A program made the translations under genes and the position numbers. Shown here piece by piece: positions 44,455-52,989 of a stretch of 64,000 bases of DNA. The notes beneath the pieces were generated by a model, which was not told where the DNA came from, searched no databases, and saw only the letters and a program-made list of their open reading frames with translations. The stretch's first letter is position 1; every line of letters starts with the position of its first letter. This stretch comes from Actinotalea alkalitolerans (lineage in GTDB: Bacteria > Actinomycetota > Actinomycetes > Actinomycetales > Cellulomonadaceae): NCBI RefSeq assembly GCF_023369855.1, contig NZ_JAMBPP010000001.1, positions 186,001-250,000 on the forward strand. The letters are read 5' to 3'.

Positions 44455-47220
44455 GTGCGACCGGGGAGGAGAGCGACCCTGAGCGACCTCGTGGGCCGGC
44501 GCGCGGAGCGTGAGACGGTCGAGCAGGTGCTCGTGCGCGCGCGGGCCGGGCGCAGCGGTGCGCTGGTGGTGCGCGGGGAGGCGGGGATCGGGAAGACGGC
44601 GCTGCTGGACCAGGCACGGGAGGCCGCCGCGTCGTCGGGATTCCGGGTGGAGTCCGCGGTAGGGGTGGAGGCGGAGGCGCAGTTCGCCTTCGCCGGCCTG
44701 CACCAGCTGTGCGGTCCGCTGCTGGGCGGTCTCGCCGCGCTGCCCGACCCCCAGCAGGCCGCCCTGGGAGTGGCGTTCGGGCTACGAGGCGGCCCGGCAC
44801 CGGACCGCTTCCTGGTGGGGTTGGCGACCCTGACCCTGGTGGCCGAGGTCGCGGAGGAGGGGCCGCTGCTCTGTCTGATCGACGATGCGCAGTGGCTGGA
44901 CGAGGCGTCCGCGCAGGTCCTGGCGTTCGTGGCTCGGCGGGTCTCAGCCGAGCGGGTGGCGCTGCTGTTCGGCGTGCGCGACTCTGGCGACGGGGGCGCG
45001 GGCGGTCCGTTGGCCGGTCTGCCCGAGCTGCGCCTCGAGGGCCTCGACGCCGCCGACGCGCTGGCGCTGCTGACCGCTGCGGTCCGCGCACCACTCGATG
45101 GGGAGGTGCGCGACCAGGTCGTCGCGGAGGCTCGCGGCAACCCCTTGGCCCTGCTGGAGCTGCCCGACAACGCCCAGCCGGCGGGGCTGGCCGGGGGGTT
45201 CGAGCTGCCGGACGTGGGGAACGTGCCGCGCCGCATCGAGGACGAGTTCCGGCGCCGCTCGGCGGGGCTGCCAGCCGAGACGCAGCTCCTGCTCCTCACT
45301 GCTGCGGCCGACCCGACCGGCGAGACGGCGCTGCTGTGGCGTGCTGCCGCTCACCTGGGCATCGACCCTGAGGCGGCCGCACTCGCGGAGCACGCCGGGC
45401 TGCTGCTGCAGATCGACACCCGCGTCCGGTTCCGTCACCCGCTGGTGCGCTCGGCTGTCTACCAGGCGGCCACACCACCGGACAAGCGACGAGCGCACGG
45501 CGCCCTGGCCGAGGCCACCGACCCACGCTCGGACCCGGACCGACGCGCCTGGCACCGCGCACAAGCCGTGCTGGGCACCGACGAGGACGCCGCCGCCAGT
45601 CTGCAGGACTCAGCCGACCGGGCACGCGCCCGGGGCGGGCTGGCCGCCGCAGCCGCGTTCCTGCAACGCGCGGTCAAGCTCACCCCCGACCCGGCCACCC
45701 GCGCGGCCCGGGCACTGGACGCCGCCCACATCACGCACGCAGCCGGATCGACCGAGGCGGCCTCGGAGCTCCTCACCGTCGCAGCGTCCGGGCCGCTGGA
45801 CGCCCTGCAACACGCCCGGGTCGAGCTGCTGCGTGCCCGGATCGCCTTTCGCCTGACCCGAGGCAGCGACGTTCCGAGGATGCTGCTCGCCGCCGCCAAC
45901 ACGCTCGTCCCGCTCGACGCGGCGCTGGCGCGCGAGGCCTACCTCGAGGCGATCGAGGCGTCGTTCCACGCTGGACGCTTCGCCACTGCCCACACCCTGC
46001 ACGAGATAGCCGTGGCCGCTCAGGAGGCGGTGCCGCTGGGCACGTCGTCACAGCCCATCGACCTGCTCCTGGACGGGTTGGCCACCAGGTTCACGCTGGG
46101 GTACGAAGCGAGCGTTCCCAGCCTCGAACGGGCGCTCGAGGCGCTCCGCGACGACTCTGGATCCCACGACAACGGCCGTTGGCTGTGGCTGGCCTGCCAC
46201 GTCGGGGCGATGCTGTGGGACGACGAGAGCATCTATCTCCTGGCCAGCCGCGCCGTGCGGCTCGCGCGCGAGGCCGGGGCACTGGCGACGCTCCCCGCCT
46301 CGCTCAACGCGCTCGGTCTGGTGCTCGTGCTCACCGGCGAGCTCAGCCGGGCCGCCGAGCTGTTCGCGGAGGACACGGCCATCACCCGGGCGACCGGCGC
46401 CCCGCCGATTCCCAACGCCAGGCTCAACCTGGCTGCCTGGCGCGGTGTGCCAGGGGCCCCCGAGTTCCTCGAGACGACGGTGGCGGGGGCGACGGCGCGC
46501 GGCGAAGGGCTGACCCTGAGCAGTGCTGACGCCTCGCTCGCCTACCTGCACAACGGGCTGGGCAACTACGACAAGGCGCTCGCCGCAGCGAGTCGTCTGA
46601 GCGAGCTCGACGAGCTGGCGCACAGCAGCGTCGCCCTTCCCGAACTCATCGAGGCGGCCGTCCGTGCCGGCGAGCCGGAGCGTGCCGCGGCCGCACTTGA
46701 CCGGCTCGTGTCCAGGGCCTGCGCGAGCGGTACCCCGTGGGCGCTCGGGATGGCCGCGCGCTCCCGCGCCCTGGTCAGCACCGGGCCGAGCGCCGAGGAC
46801 CACTACCGTGAGGCGATCGAGCGGCTGGGCCGCTCCCGCATGGCCACACATCTGGCTCGCGCGCACCTCGTCTACGGCGAGTGGCTGCGCCGCGAGGGCC
46901 GCCGCCAGGACGCGCGCGACCAGCTGCGCACCGCCCACCGGCTGCTGTCCGACATGGGCGCGGAGGCGTACGCCGACCGCGCGGCCCGCGAGCTGCGCGC
47001 CACCGGCGAGCACCCCCGCCGACGGACCGCCCAGCCCACCGACGCGCTCACCGCCCACGAAGCGCACATCGCGCGGCTGGTGGCGACCGGGGCGACCTCC
47101 CGGGAAGTCGCCTCCCAGCTCTTCCTGAGCCCGCGCACGATCGACGCCCACCTCCGGAGCATCTTCCGCAAGCTCGGCATCACCTCGCGCCGGCAGCTCA
47201 GGGAGCTACGGCTGCCGTGA
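44455..47220 (+). CDS. LAL-type LuxR transcriptional regulator with AAA ATPase domain
   Basis: The product is 921 residues. The N-terminal AAA/STAND ATPase has Walker A GEAGIGKTALL (about residue 41) and Walker B LLCLIDDAQWLDEAS (about 138). A helical TPR-like middle spans about 380-840. The C-terminal LuxR helix-turn-helix (about 860-915) reads LTAHEAHIARLVATGATSRE, then LFLSPRTIDAHLRSIFRKLG. These large activators respond to small ligands. The start is uncertain: GTG 44455 has no ribosome site, whereas GGAGGAG at 44463-44469 could serve a CTG at 44479 (start LSDLVGRR). It is divergent from the flavodoxin operon and probably controls it. Confidence 0.9.
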   Translation: MRPGRRATLSDLVGRRAERETVEQVLVRARAGRSGALVVRGEAGIGKTALLDQAREAAASSGFRVESAVGVEAEAQFAFAGLHQLCGPLLGGLAALPDPQQAALGVAFGLRGGPAPDRFLVGLATLTLVAEVAEEGPLLCLIDDAQWLDEASAQVLAFVARRVSAERVALLFGVRDSGDGGAGGPLAGLPELRLEGLDAADALALLTAAVRAPLDGEVRDQVVAEARGNPLALLELPDNAQPAGLAGGFELPDVGNVPRRIEDEFRRRSAGLPAETQLLLLTAAADPTGETALLWRAAAHLGIDPEAAALAEHAGLLLQIDTRVRFRHPLVRSAVYQAATPPDKRRAHGALAEATDPRSDPDRRAWHRAQAVLGTDEDAAASLQDSADRARARGGLAAAAAFLQRAVKLTPDPATRAARALDAAHITHAAGSTEAASELLTVAASGPLDALQHARVELLRARIAFRLTRGSDVPRMLLAAANTLVPLDAALAREAYLEAIEASFHAGRFATAHTLHEIAVAAQEAVPLGTSSQPIDLLLDGLATRFTLGYEASVPSLERALEALRDDSGSHDNGRWLWLACHVGAMLWDDESIYLLASRAVRLAREAGALATLPASLNALGLVLVLTGELSRAAELFAEDTAITRATGAPPIPNARLNLAAWRGVPGAPEFLETTVAGATARGEGLTLSSADASLAYLHNGLGNYDKALAAASRLSELDELAHSSVALPELIEAAVRAGEPERAAAALDRLVSRACASGTPWALGMAARSRALVSTGPSAEDHYREAIERLGRSRMATHLARAHLVYGEWLRREGRRQDARDQLRTAHRLLSDMGAEAYADRAARELRATGEHPRRRTAQPTDALTAHEAHIARLVATGATSREVASQLFLSPRTIDAHLRSIFRKLGITSRRQLRELRLP

Positions 47221-47282
47221 ACCCAGGGGCACGGACCCCACGGACCACCGGCCCGCCACAGGGGCGGCAGCGAGCCCGACTG

Positions 47283-47945
47283 TCATGCGATGAAGCTGAC
47301 CCACTGCCCCTCGGAGACCACCTCGACGGAACCGTCGACGACGACGAGGGCCGTCTGCTCGTCGATGGCGTACGCCGGCCCACCGATGTCCGCGGCCCAC
47401 CGCTCGGCGTGCGCCAGCGTGTTGGAGGGGAAGGCGTCCAGGTGCGGGAAGATCGCGAAGTCGACGAGGCCGAGCGTCCGGTCGTCCCGCGCGGACGGCC
47501 ACTCGACGAAGGAGGGCCCGATGCGCGGCGACATCACCATGCTGCCCGCGCTCACGCCCACCCAGACCGTGTCGGTCAGCGACGGCAGCAGCTCGGCCAG
47601 GCCGGACTGCCGCACCCAGTGGCACAGGTAGGTGGCGTCGCCGCCGTCCACGAGCAGCACATCGGCCTCTTCGACCCAGGGAACCCAACGTTCCTCGCCG
47701 ATCGTGGGGAGGGCGGTGAGCTCGAGCACGCCGAGGGAGGCCCAGCCCAGGCCGGACAGGTGCTCGAACCCCGGACCGGCCGCGACGAGGCCCTGCACGG
47801 TCGCCGGACCGCACATCGGGTGGCCCCACTGCGCCGTCGGGATGCACAGCGCATGGGACTCTCCGACCGGCTTGCCGAGGAGCCGCACGAGGGCGTCCCG
47901 GATGCTCGGGTTGGTGACGCCGCCTGACGTGAGCAGCAGCTTCAT
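47283..47945 (-). CDS. peptidase E (S51 family)
   Basis: The product is 220 residues. ATG 47945 begins MKLLLTSGGVTNPSIRDALV. The nucleophile Ser is in VWVGVSAGSMVMSPRIGP (about 120), preceded by VEEADVLLVDGGDATYLCHW. VDFAIFPHLDAFPSN carries the catalytic His region. Peptidase E releases N-terminal aspartate from dipeptides such as Asp-X. The upstream extension to 48008 is not protein-like. Confidence 0.93.
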   Translation of the reverse strand: MKLLLTSGGVTNPSIRDALVRLLGKPVGESHALCIPTAQWGHPMCGPATVQGLVAAGPGFEHLSGLGWASLGVLELTALPTIGEERWVPWVEEADVLLVDGGDATYLCHWVRQSGLAELLPSLTDTVWVGVSAGSMVMSPRIGPSFVEWPSARDDRTLGLVDFAIFPHLDAFPSNTLAHAERWAADIGGPAYAIDEQTALVVVDGSVEVVSEGQWVSFIA

Positions 47946-48044
47946 GGGTACCTCGTGACGTGAGTGGATGCCTGACTCATGTGGACCGGCGGTCGAGCCA
48001 GAACTCATCGTGGCCGAGCGGCAGGGGCGCGCGGTGCAGCCTGA

Positions 48045-48761
48045 TCAGACTCGCCGCGCTCCGTCAAGGATCGCGCGCAGACGGCCCGCCAGCTCCTCGT
48101 CGGTCGTCTCGCGCACGGACTCCCCGGCCGAACCGAGATGGATGCCAGAACCTGCGACGACGCGTTTGGCCGAGGCGTGGACCGCGTCGACACCGGTCGC
48201 CACGACGAGCGACACGTTCGCAGCCACGACACCCCCACCAGCCATGATCTCGATGCGGCCGGCCGCGTGCCGGACGAGGCGGGTGAGCTCGCCGCGTCCC
48301 TCGACCGCCGACGCCGCACCGCCCGAGGTGAGCACCCGCGACACCCCGAGCTGCACGAGCACGTCCAGCGCGCCGATCCGGTCACCGAGGGTGTCGAACG
48401 CGCGGTGGAAGGTGATGGGCGCAGGGCCGGCGGCGTCGGTCACCGCCCGCAGGAGCTCGGCGTCCACGCCGCCGTCGGACGTACCGCCCACGACGACGCC
48501 GGCAGCACCAGCAGCAAGGACGTGACGGAGGTCGCGGACGATGACGGCGCGTTCCTCGGCCGTGTAGCCGAACCCCCCTGCTCGGGGACGGATCAGGACG
48601 TGTGCGGCGACCGGTGCGGCCGCTGCCGCCTCCACCAGGGCGAGCGACGGTGTGAGCCCGCCGACCGAGAGCGCCGAGCACAGCTCGATGCGGTCCGCGC
48701 CGACACGCGAGGCGATCGCGATGCCCTCGAGGTCCTGCACCGCGAGCTCGAGAGCGACCAT
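48045..48761 (-). CDS. cutC: CutC family protein
   Basis: The product is 238 residues and a TIM barrel. Typical CutC motifs are ELAVQDLEGIAIASRVGADR, IELCSALSVGGLTPSLALVE, HVLIRPRAGGFGYTAEE, ITFHRAFDTL and VSRVLTSGGAASAVEGR. The early report of a copper homeostasis role is doubtful for the family, so only the family is assigned. Confidence 0.94.
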   Translation of the reverse strand: MVALELAVQDLEGIAIASRVGADRIELCSALSVGGLTPSLALVEAAAAAPVAAHVLIRPRAGGFGYTAEERAVIVRDLRHVLAAGAAGVVVGGTSDGGVDAELLRAVTDAAGPAPITFHRAFDTLGDRIGALDVLVQLGVSRVLTSGGAASAVEGRGELTRLVRHAAGRIEIMAGGGVVAANVSLVVATGVDAVHASAKRVVAGSGIHLGSAGESVRETTDEELAGRLRAILDGARRV

Positions 48762-48832
48762 CGTCCGATCCTCGCACGGGGCCCCCGTCCACGGCGGGCG
48801 CCGCGGGCCTCGGGTCATCGGGTTCCCGACGC

Positions 48833-49216
48833 TCAGCGTGGCGACCAGAAGTACCGGTTCCAGTCGTCGACGAGCGCGAAGCCGACTGCCCCGACCAGCA
48901 CGAGCACCGCGAGCGCGACGACGGCCGAGGTGCGATGCCGGGCGCGCAGGGTCACCAGGACGACGAGGCCGTAGGCGAGGAGGATCGCTGCAGCGCTGGT
49001 CGCGGCGACCGACAGGTGCCACTCGGGGTTGCACTCCGGCGGGGCCGGCATGATCGCCGGGCAGACCCGGTCCTGGTCAGGGTTGATCAAGACGAGGTCG
49101 AGGGACCGGCGCACCCGCCACCAGATCGCGACGACCCACGTGGTCGCGATGAGCCCTCCGGCGACGATCGGCGACCACCTCAAGGGCCTGGAGCGTGGAG
49201 CGTCGTCGTCGGGCAC
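48833..49216 (-). CDS. small membrane protein, unknown
   Basis: The product is about 127 residues with GTG 49216. Three hydrophobic segments are visible: WSPIVAGGLIATTWVVAIWW, SVAATSAAAILLAYGLVVLV and ALAVLVLVGAVGFALVDDW. Between the first two lies a loop with two Cys (RVCPAIMPAPPECNPEWH), probably outside the membrane. No family is recognised. The start is uncertain; the longer frame to 49309 would cross low-quality sequence. Confidence 0.6.
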   Translation of the reverse strand: MPDDDAPRSRPLRWSPIVAGGLIATTWVVAIWWRVRRSLDLVLINPDQDRVCPAIMPAPPECNPEWHLSVAATSAAAILLAYGLVVLVTLRARHRTSAVVALAVLVLVGAVGFALVDDWNRYFWSPR

Positions 49217-49355
49217 CAAGCGATCCAAGCACGCGGCACCCGTTCTCCGGCAGCGGCAGGAGGACGACGGCACCGACGCCAGCGGCGGCGCCGCTGGCGA
49301 CCCGAGCACGGGGCGTTCGGTCCCGACGAGGTGGTCCGGTATCCTCGTGCGGCCA

Positions 49356-49440
49356 GGAGGATTCGCCTAGTGGCCTATGGCGCACGCTTGGAAAGCGTGT
49401 TGGGTGCAAGCCCTCGGGGGTTCGAATCCCCCATCCTCCG
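49356..49440 (+). tRNA. tRNA-Ser(GGA), copy 2
   Basis: All 85 bases are identical to the copy at 41641, including the class II variable arm and anticodon GGA. The upstream 12 bases CCTCGTGCGGCCA-like and the downstream terminator arms are also shared with copy 1. Confidence 0.96.
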
Positions 49441-49447
49441 CGTGACG

Positions 49448-49488
49448 AAGGGCCCGTGACCTGCGGAAGCGTAGGTGGCGGGCCCTTT
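49448..49488 (+). terminator. tRNA-Ser copy 2 terminator
   Basis: AAGGGCCCG (49448-49456) and CGGGCCCTT (49479-49487) repeat the stem of the copy 1 terminator, followed by T. The next 220 bases to about 49709 hold no gene that I can support. Confidence 0.75.
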
Positions 49489-49708
49489 CACGTGGGTGGT
49501 CGCCGAGGAACGCCGCTTCTCGCAAGCCGCTGACCTGCGGTGTGGCAGCAGTTCGGCTCTGGTGGGATGTTGCCCCTCGTCCACCACCGTCCGGTGCCGG
49601 CGGGCACGCTCGGCTCCCATGCCTCCCGAGCTCGCCGTTCAGCGCGTCCGACGGAGAGGAACGAAACGGTAGTGTTTAAGCCGCCAATACGGGAGCGTAA
49701 GCCCTGAG

Positions 49709-50815
49709 GCCGACCGTGACCGACTGTCACGGCTTCCCACCCCGATCCTGATCGACGAGTGGCAGTTGTACCCCGCCGTCTGGGACCAGGTCCGCCGGGC
49801 TGTCGACGCCGGTGCCACCCCCGGGTCCTACCTGCTCACGGGGTCCGCGACACCCACCACCGCTCCCACGCACACGGGCGCCGGCCGCATCGTCCGCCTG
49901 CGACTGCGTCCGATGAGCCTCGCCGAGCGCGGGCTCGTCGAACCCACCGTGTCACTCGCAGGCCTGCTCTCCGACGCCAGGCCGCCCGTCGGCGGCGAGA
50001 GTCGTGTCGGCCTGGCGGAGTACGCCGAGGAGATCGTCACAGGCGGCTTCCCCGGGCTGCGCACCCTGCCCGCGCCTACGCGATCCGCCGGCCTGAGCGG
50101 CTATCTCGACGCCATCGTCGAGCACGACTTCGCTGAGCTGGGACACGTCGTGCGCCGACCTCGGACGCTGCGCGCATGGTTGAAGGCCTACGCGGCTGCG
50201 ACGTCGACGACGACGTCCTACAACGCGATCCTCGATGCATCGACGGCAGGGCATGGAGACAAGCCCGCGAAGACGACGACCATCGCGTACCGCGAGACCC
50301 TCGACCGGATGTGGCTCCTCGACACCGTCCCCGCGTGGACCGGAACGCGCTCACACATGGCCTCACTCGGCCAGGCACCCAAGCATCACCTCGCTGACCC
50401 AGCCCTCGCGGCACGGCTCCTCGGCGTCGGCGCCGGTGCGCTGCTCGACAGCCCGAACCCGGACAGCCCACCGATCCCGCGGGACGGATCCCTCCTGGGC
50501 GCTCTCTTCGAGAGCCTCGTCACCCTCTGCGTACGGACCTATGCCGAAGCGGCCGACGCACAGGTCAGCCACCTGCGCACCCACCGCGGCGATCACGAGG
50601 TCGACCTGATCCTCACCAGGGACGACGGACGCATGGTGGCCCTGGAGGTGAAGCTCGCGGCAGTCGCGGGCGACGAAGACGTCCGCGACCTGCACTGGCT
50701 GCGCGAACAGGTCGGTGACGATCTCCTCGACGCCGCCGTGATCACCACAGGACCAGCTGCATACCGCCGCCCCGACGGGATAGCCGTCATCCCGGCAGCT
50801 CTGCTCGGGCCCTGA
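49709..50815 (+). pseudogene. 5'-truncated DUF4143/AAA_14 ATP-binding protein
   Basis: About 365 residues remain. The readable part begins RDRLSRLPTPILIDEWQ, which contains the Walker B region of AAA_14 proteins; the preceding 60-80 residues with Walker A are absent and no start or ribosome site precedes it. What follows is family-like: YLLTGSATPTTAPTHTGAGR, RPMSLAERGL, EIVTGGFPGLRTLP, and the C-terminal DUF4143 nuclease-like core DHEVDLILTRDDGRMVALEV with K in LEVKLAA. A TTG at 49766 could start translation but would lack ATPase function. It lies 270 bases after tRNA-Ser copy 2. Confidence 0.75.
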
Positions 50816-50929
50816 TCGCGCGACCCGACGTCGTCTACTCACCCACCTCGCGAGGCTCGCGCCGGCGCCGGTCAGGGCCCGTCACCCGCGCCCCGGTTGC
50901 AGGCTGACGAGGGTGTGCCACGGTGCGGT

Positions 50930-52093
50930 GTGGACAGGCAGACGATCGGCATCGGTGTCGGTGGAGCAGCTGTCGTGGGCGTCGCCTTCGGCATGGCCCG
51001 CTACGCCTACGGGCTGACCCTGCCTGACGTGAGGTCAGAGTTCGGCCTGTCCGAGCTGCTCCTGGGTCTGATCGCCAGTGGCACCTTCGCGGGTTATCTC
51101 ATCGGGCTGGTCTGCGTGCCGCGACTGTCTGCCCGACGAGGACCGCGGGCACCCACGACCGTGGGCGGTGTGTGCGGGTTCATCGGCGCGGCGACCGTCG
51201 CTCTCGCACCGTCGCCGTGGATCCTGGCCGTGGGTGCTGTGATCAGCGGTAGTGCCGCCGGCTGGGTGTGGGCCCCCTACTCCGACATCGTGACCGAGGC
51301 CGCGCCACGGCCCCGCCGAGCGACCCTGCTGGCGGTGATCACGACCGGGACCAGCCTGGGGCTGGTCGGGCTCGCGGGGCTGGGCCTGCTCGCGACCGCG
51401 TACTCCTGGCGGCTGACCTGGGCGGGCATCGCCCTGGCCGCAGCGGTTGCCGCGGTGCTGAACAGGCGCGTCGTGCCCCGGGTGGCTGCTCCTCGCCGAG
51501 GCGAGGGGGCCCCGCGGCAGTCTCTGTGGCGGCGGCCCATGGCCGCGCCCCTCGCGTACGCCGCGCTCTACTTCGCCGCTGTCACCATCTACTTCACCTA
51601 CGCCACCGAGGCCGCGCGCAGCGGGGGACTCGCCGGTTCGGCCGAGCCACTGCTGTTCGCTCTCATCGGCGTCGGCGGCCTCGTCGGGCTGCGCACCGCG
51701 TGGATGAACCGCGCGATGGGCACACCGGTGGTCGGGGTCGGCAGCGTCTGGGTGGTCAGCGGCGCCCTCGTCCTCCTCGGGCTGGGACGGACGTCGCTGC
51801 CCCTCACCCTGCTCTCCGCACTCCTGCTGGGGACGGGCTACATGGTGGGCTCGTCCCTGCTGGCCATCTGGACGGCTCAGGTCGCCCCGGATCGGCCCGG
51901 TGAGGGTTTCACGTTGGCGCTCGTGGTCGGTGCGGTTGCCTCGATCGCCGCGCCTGCGGCGATGGGTGCGCTCATCCCGGCCCTGGGGCTGCCGACGATG
52001 CTCGTGCTCGTCGCCGCGGGCGCTGCCGTGGGCACGCTGGCCCTCGCCGCCCCACCGCTCCGGGGTGCGGCCGAGTCACGACGACCTGGGTGA
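50930..52093 (+). CDS. MFS transporter, YbfB/YjiJ family
   Basis: The product is about 387 residues with 12 helices. The N-terminal GIGVGGAAVVGVAFGMARYA, then YGLTLPDVRSEFGLSELLLG, fits YbfB/YjiJ-family MFS members, as does GSAAGWVWAPYSDIVTEAAP. The substrate is unknown. Several in-frame starts exist (TTG 50897, GTG 50915, GTG 50930); I chose 50930 because the helix begins shortly after. Confidence 0.85.
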   Translation: MDRQTIGIGVGGAAVVGVAFGMARYAYGLTLPDVRSEFGLSELLLGLIASGTFAGYLIGLVCVPRLSARRGPRAPTTVGGVCGFIGAATVALAPSPWILAVGAVISGSAAGWVWAPYSDIVTEAAPRPRRATLLAVITTGTSLGLVGLAGLGLLATAYSWRLTWAGIALAAAVAAVLNRRVVPRVAAPRRGEGAPRQSLWRRPMAAPLAYAALYFAAVTIYFTYATEAARSGGLAGSAEPLLFALIGVGGLVGLRTAWMNRAMGTPVVGVGSVWVVSGALVLLGLGRTSLPLTLLSALLLGTGYMVGSSLLAIWTAQVAPDRPGEGFTLALVVGAVASIAAPAAMGALIPALGLPTMLVLVAAGAAVGTLALAAPPLRGAAESRRPG

Positions 52094-52184
52094 CTCCTGG
52101 CCCCCGCGGCCGCTCGTGGTGCCGACCCGTGGCGGGCTCGGGTGCGGGCGGCGCATGCTCGAGTCCTCACGTCAGGAGAAGCCC

Positions 52185-52907
52185 ATGCCCCTCGCCACGC
52201 CCCAGGTCGTCGTCTTCGACGTCAACGAGACCCTGAGCGACATGACCCCGCTCCGGGCCCGATGGGAAGCCGTCGGGGCACCACCCCACCTCGCCCAGCA
52301 GTGGTTCGCCGAGGTGCTCCGGGACGGGTTCGCCCTCGCGGCAGCCGGTGCGCAGGAGGACTTCGCCACGATCGCCGCCGACGTCGCACGGCGACTTCTC
52401 GTCGGTGCCGGGCGGGACGCCGGTGCCGGTCAGGACCTCGACGCCGCAGTGGCTCACGTCATGGGAGGGTTCGCAGCGCTCGAGGTGCACCCCGACGTCG
52501 CCGACGGCATCCGAGCGCTGCACGACCTCGGGATCCGGCTCGTGACGCTCACCAACGGCGCCACGACGGTCGCCGACCGGCTGCTGCAGGGTGCCGACCT
52601 CCGGGACCGCTTCGAGCAGCTGCTGTCCGTGAGCGACGCCGGCCTCTGGAAACCAGCAGCGCAGGCCTACCGCCACGCGCTGGACGCGTGCGGGGTGAGC
52701 GCCACGGAGGCGATGCTCGTCGCGGTGCACCCGTGGGACGTCGACGGCGCGTCGCGCGCCGGGCTGCGGACCGCGTGGGTCTCCCGGACCGGCGGTCGGT
52801 ACCCGGCCTACTTCCGTGCGCCGGACGTGACCGTCGGCTCCCTGGTCGAGCTCGCCCAGGCGGTGACGCGTGGTGGCCCCGCGGGGCATCCCTCCCCCGG
52901 CCGTTGA
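52185..52907 (+). CDS. haloacid dehalogenase type II-like hydrolase
   Basis: The product is 240 residues. AGGAG lies 7 bases before ATG 52185. The HAD motif I is VVFDVNETLSDM with the nucleophile Asp, motif II TLTNGATTVAD, motif III Lys in LWKPAAQAY, and motif IV VAVHPWDVDGASRAGL. The cap and the motif I residues fit the L-2-haloacid dehalogenase group, although the substrate is not certain. Confidence 0.9.
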   Translation: MPLATPQVVVFDVNETLSDMTPLRARWEAVGAPPHLAQQWFAEVLRDGFALAAAGAQEDFATIAADVARRLLVGAGRDAGAGQDLDAAVAHVMGGFAALEVHPDVADGIRALHDLGIRLVTLTNGATTVADRLLQGADLRDRFEQLLSVSDAGLWKPAAQAYRHALDACGVSATEAMLVAVHPWDVDGASRAGLRTAWVSRTGGRYPAYFRAPDVTVGSLVELAQAVTRGGPAGHPSPGR

Positions 52908-52908
52908 T

Positions 52909-52957
52909 CACGACCTGCTCTCGAACCAGGGGCCGCAGCTCCCTCTCCGGGGTGGAC
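52909..52957 (+). repeat. short direct repeat, copy 1
   Basis: The sequence CTCTCGAACCAGG, then CCGCAG, then CTCCGGGGTGGAC recurs at 55045-55099 in the same orientation with gaps. It lies right after the HAD stop and just before the end of the metallophosphoesterase gene. Confidence 0.65.
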
Positions 52958-52989
52958 TCAGGATCCGCCCCGGGTGCTCGACGCGCCCC

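Noticed and set aside
49488-49730. 80-codon minus-strand frame after tRNA-Ser copy 2
   Set aside because: No ribosome site, low-quality composition and overlap with the terminator and the DUF4143 remnant.
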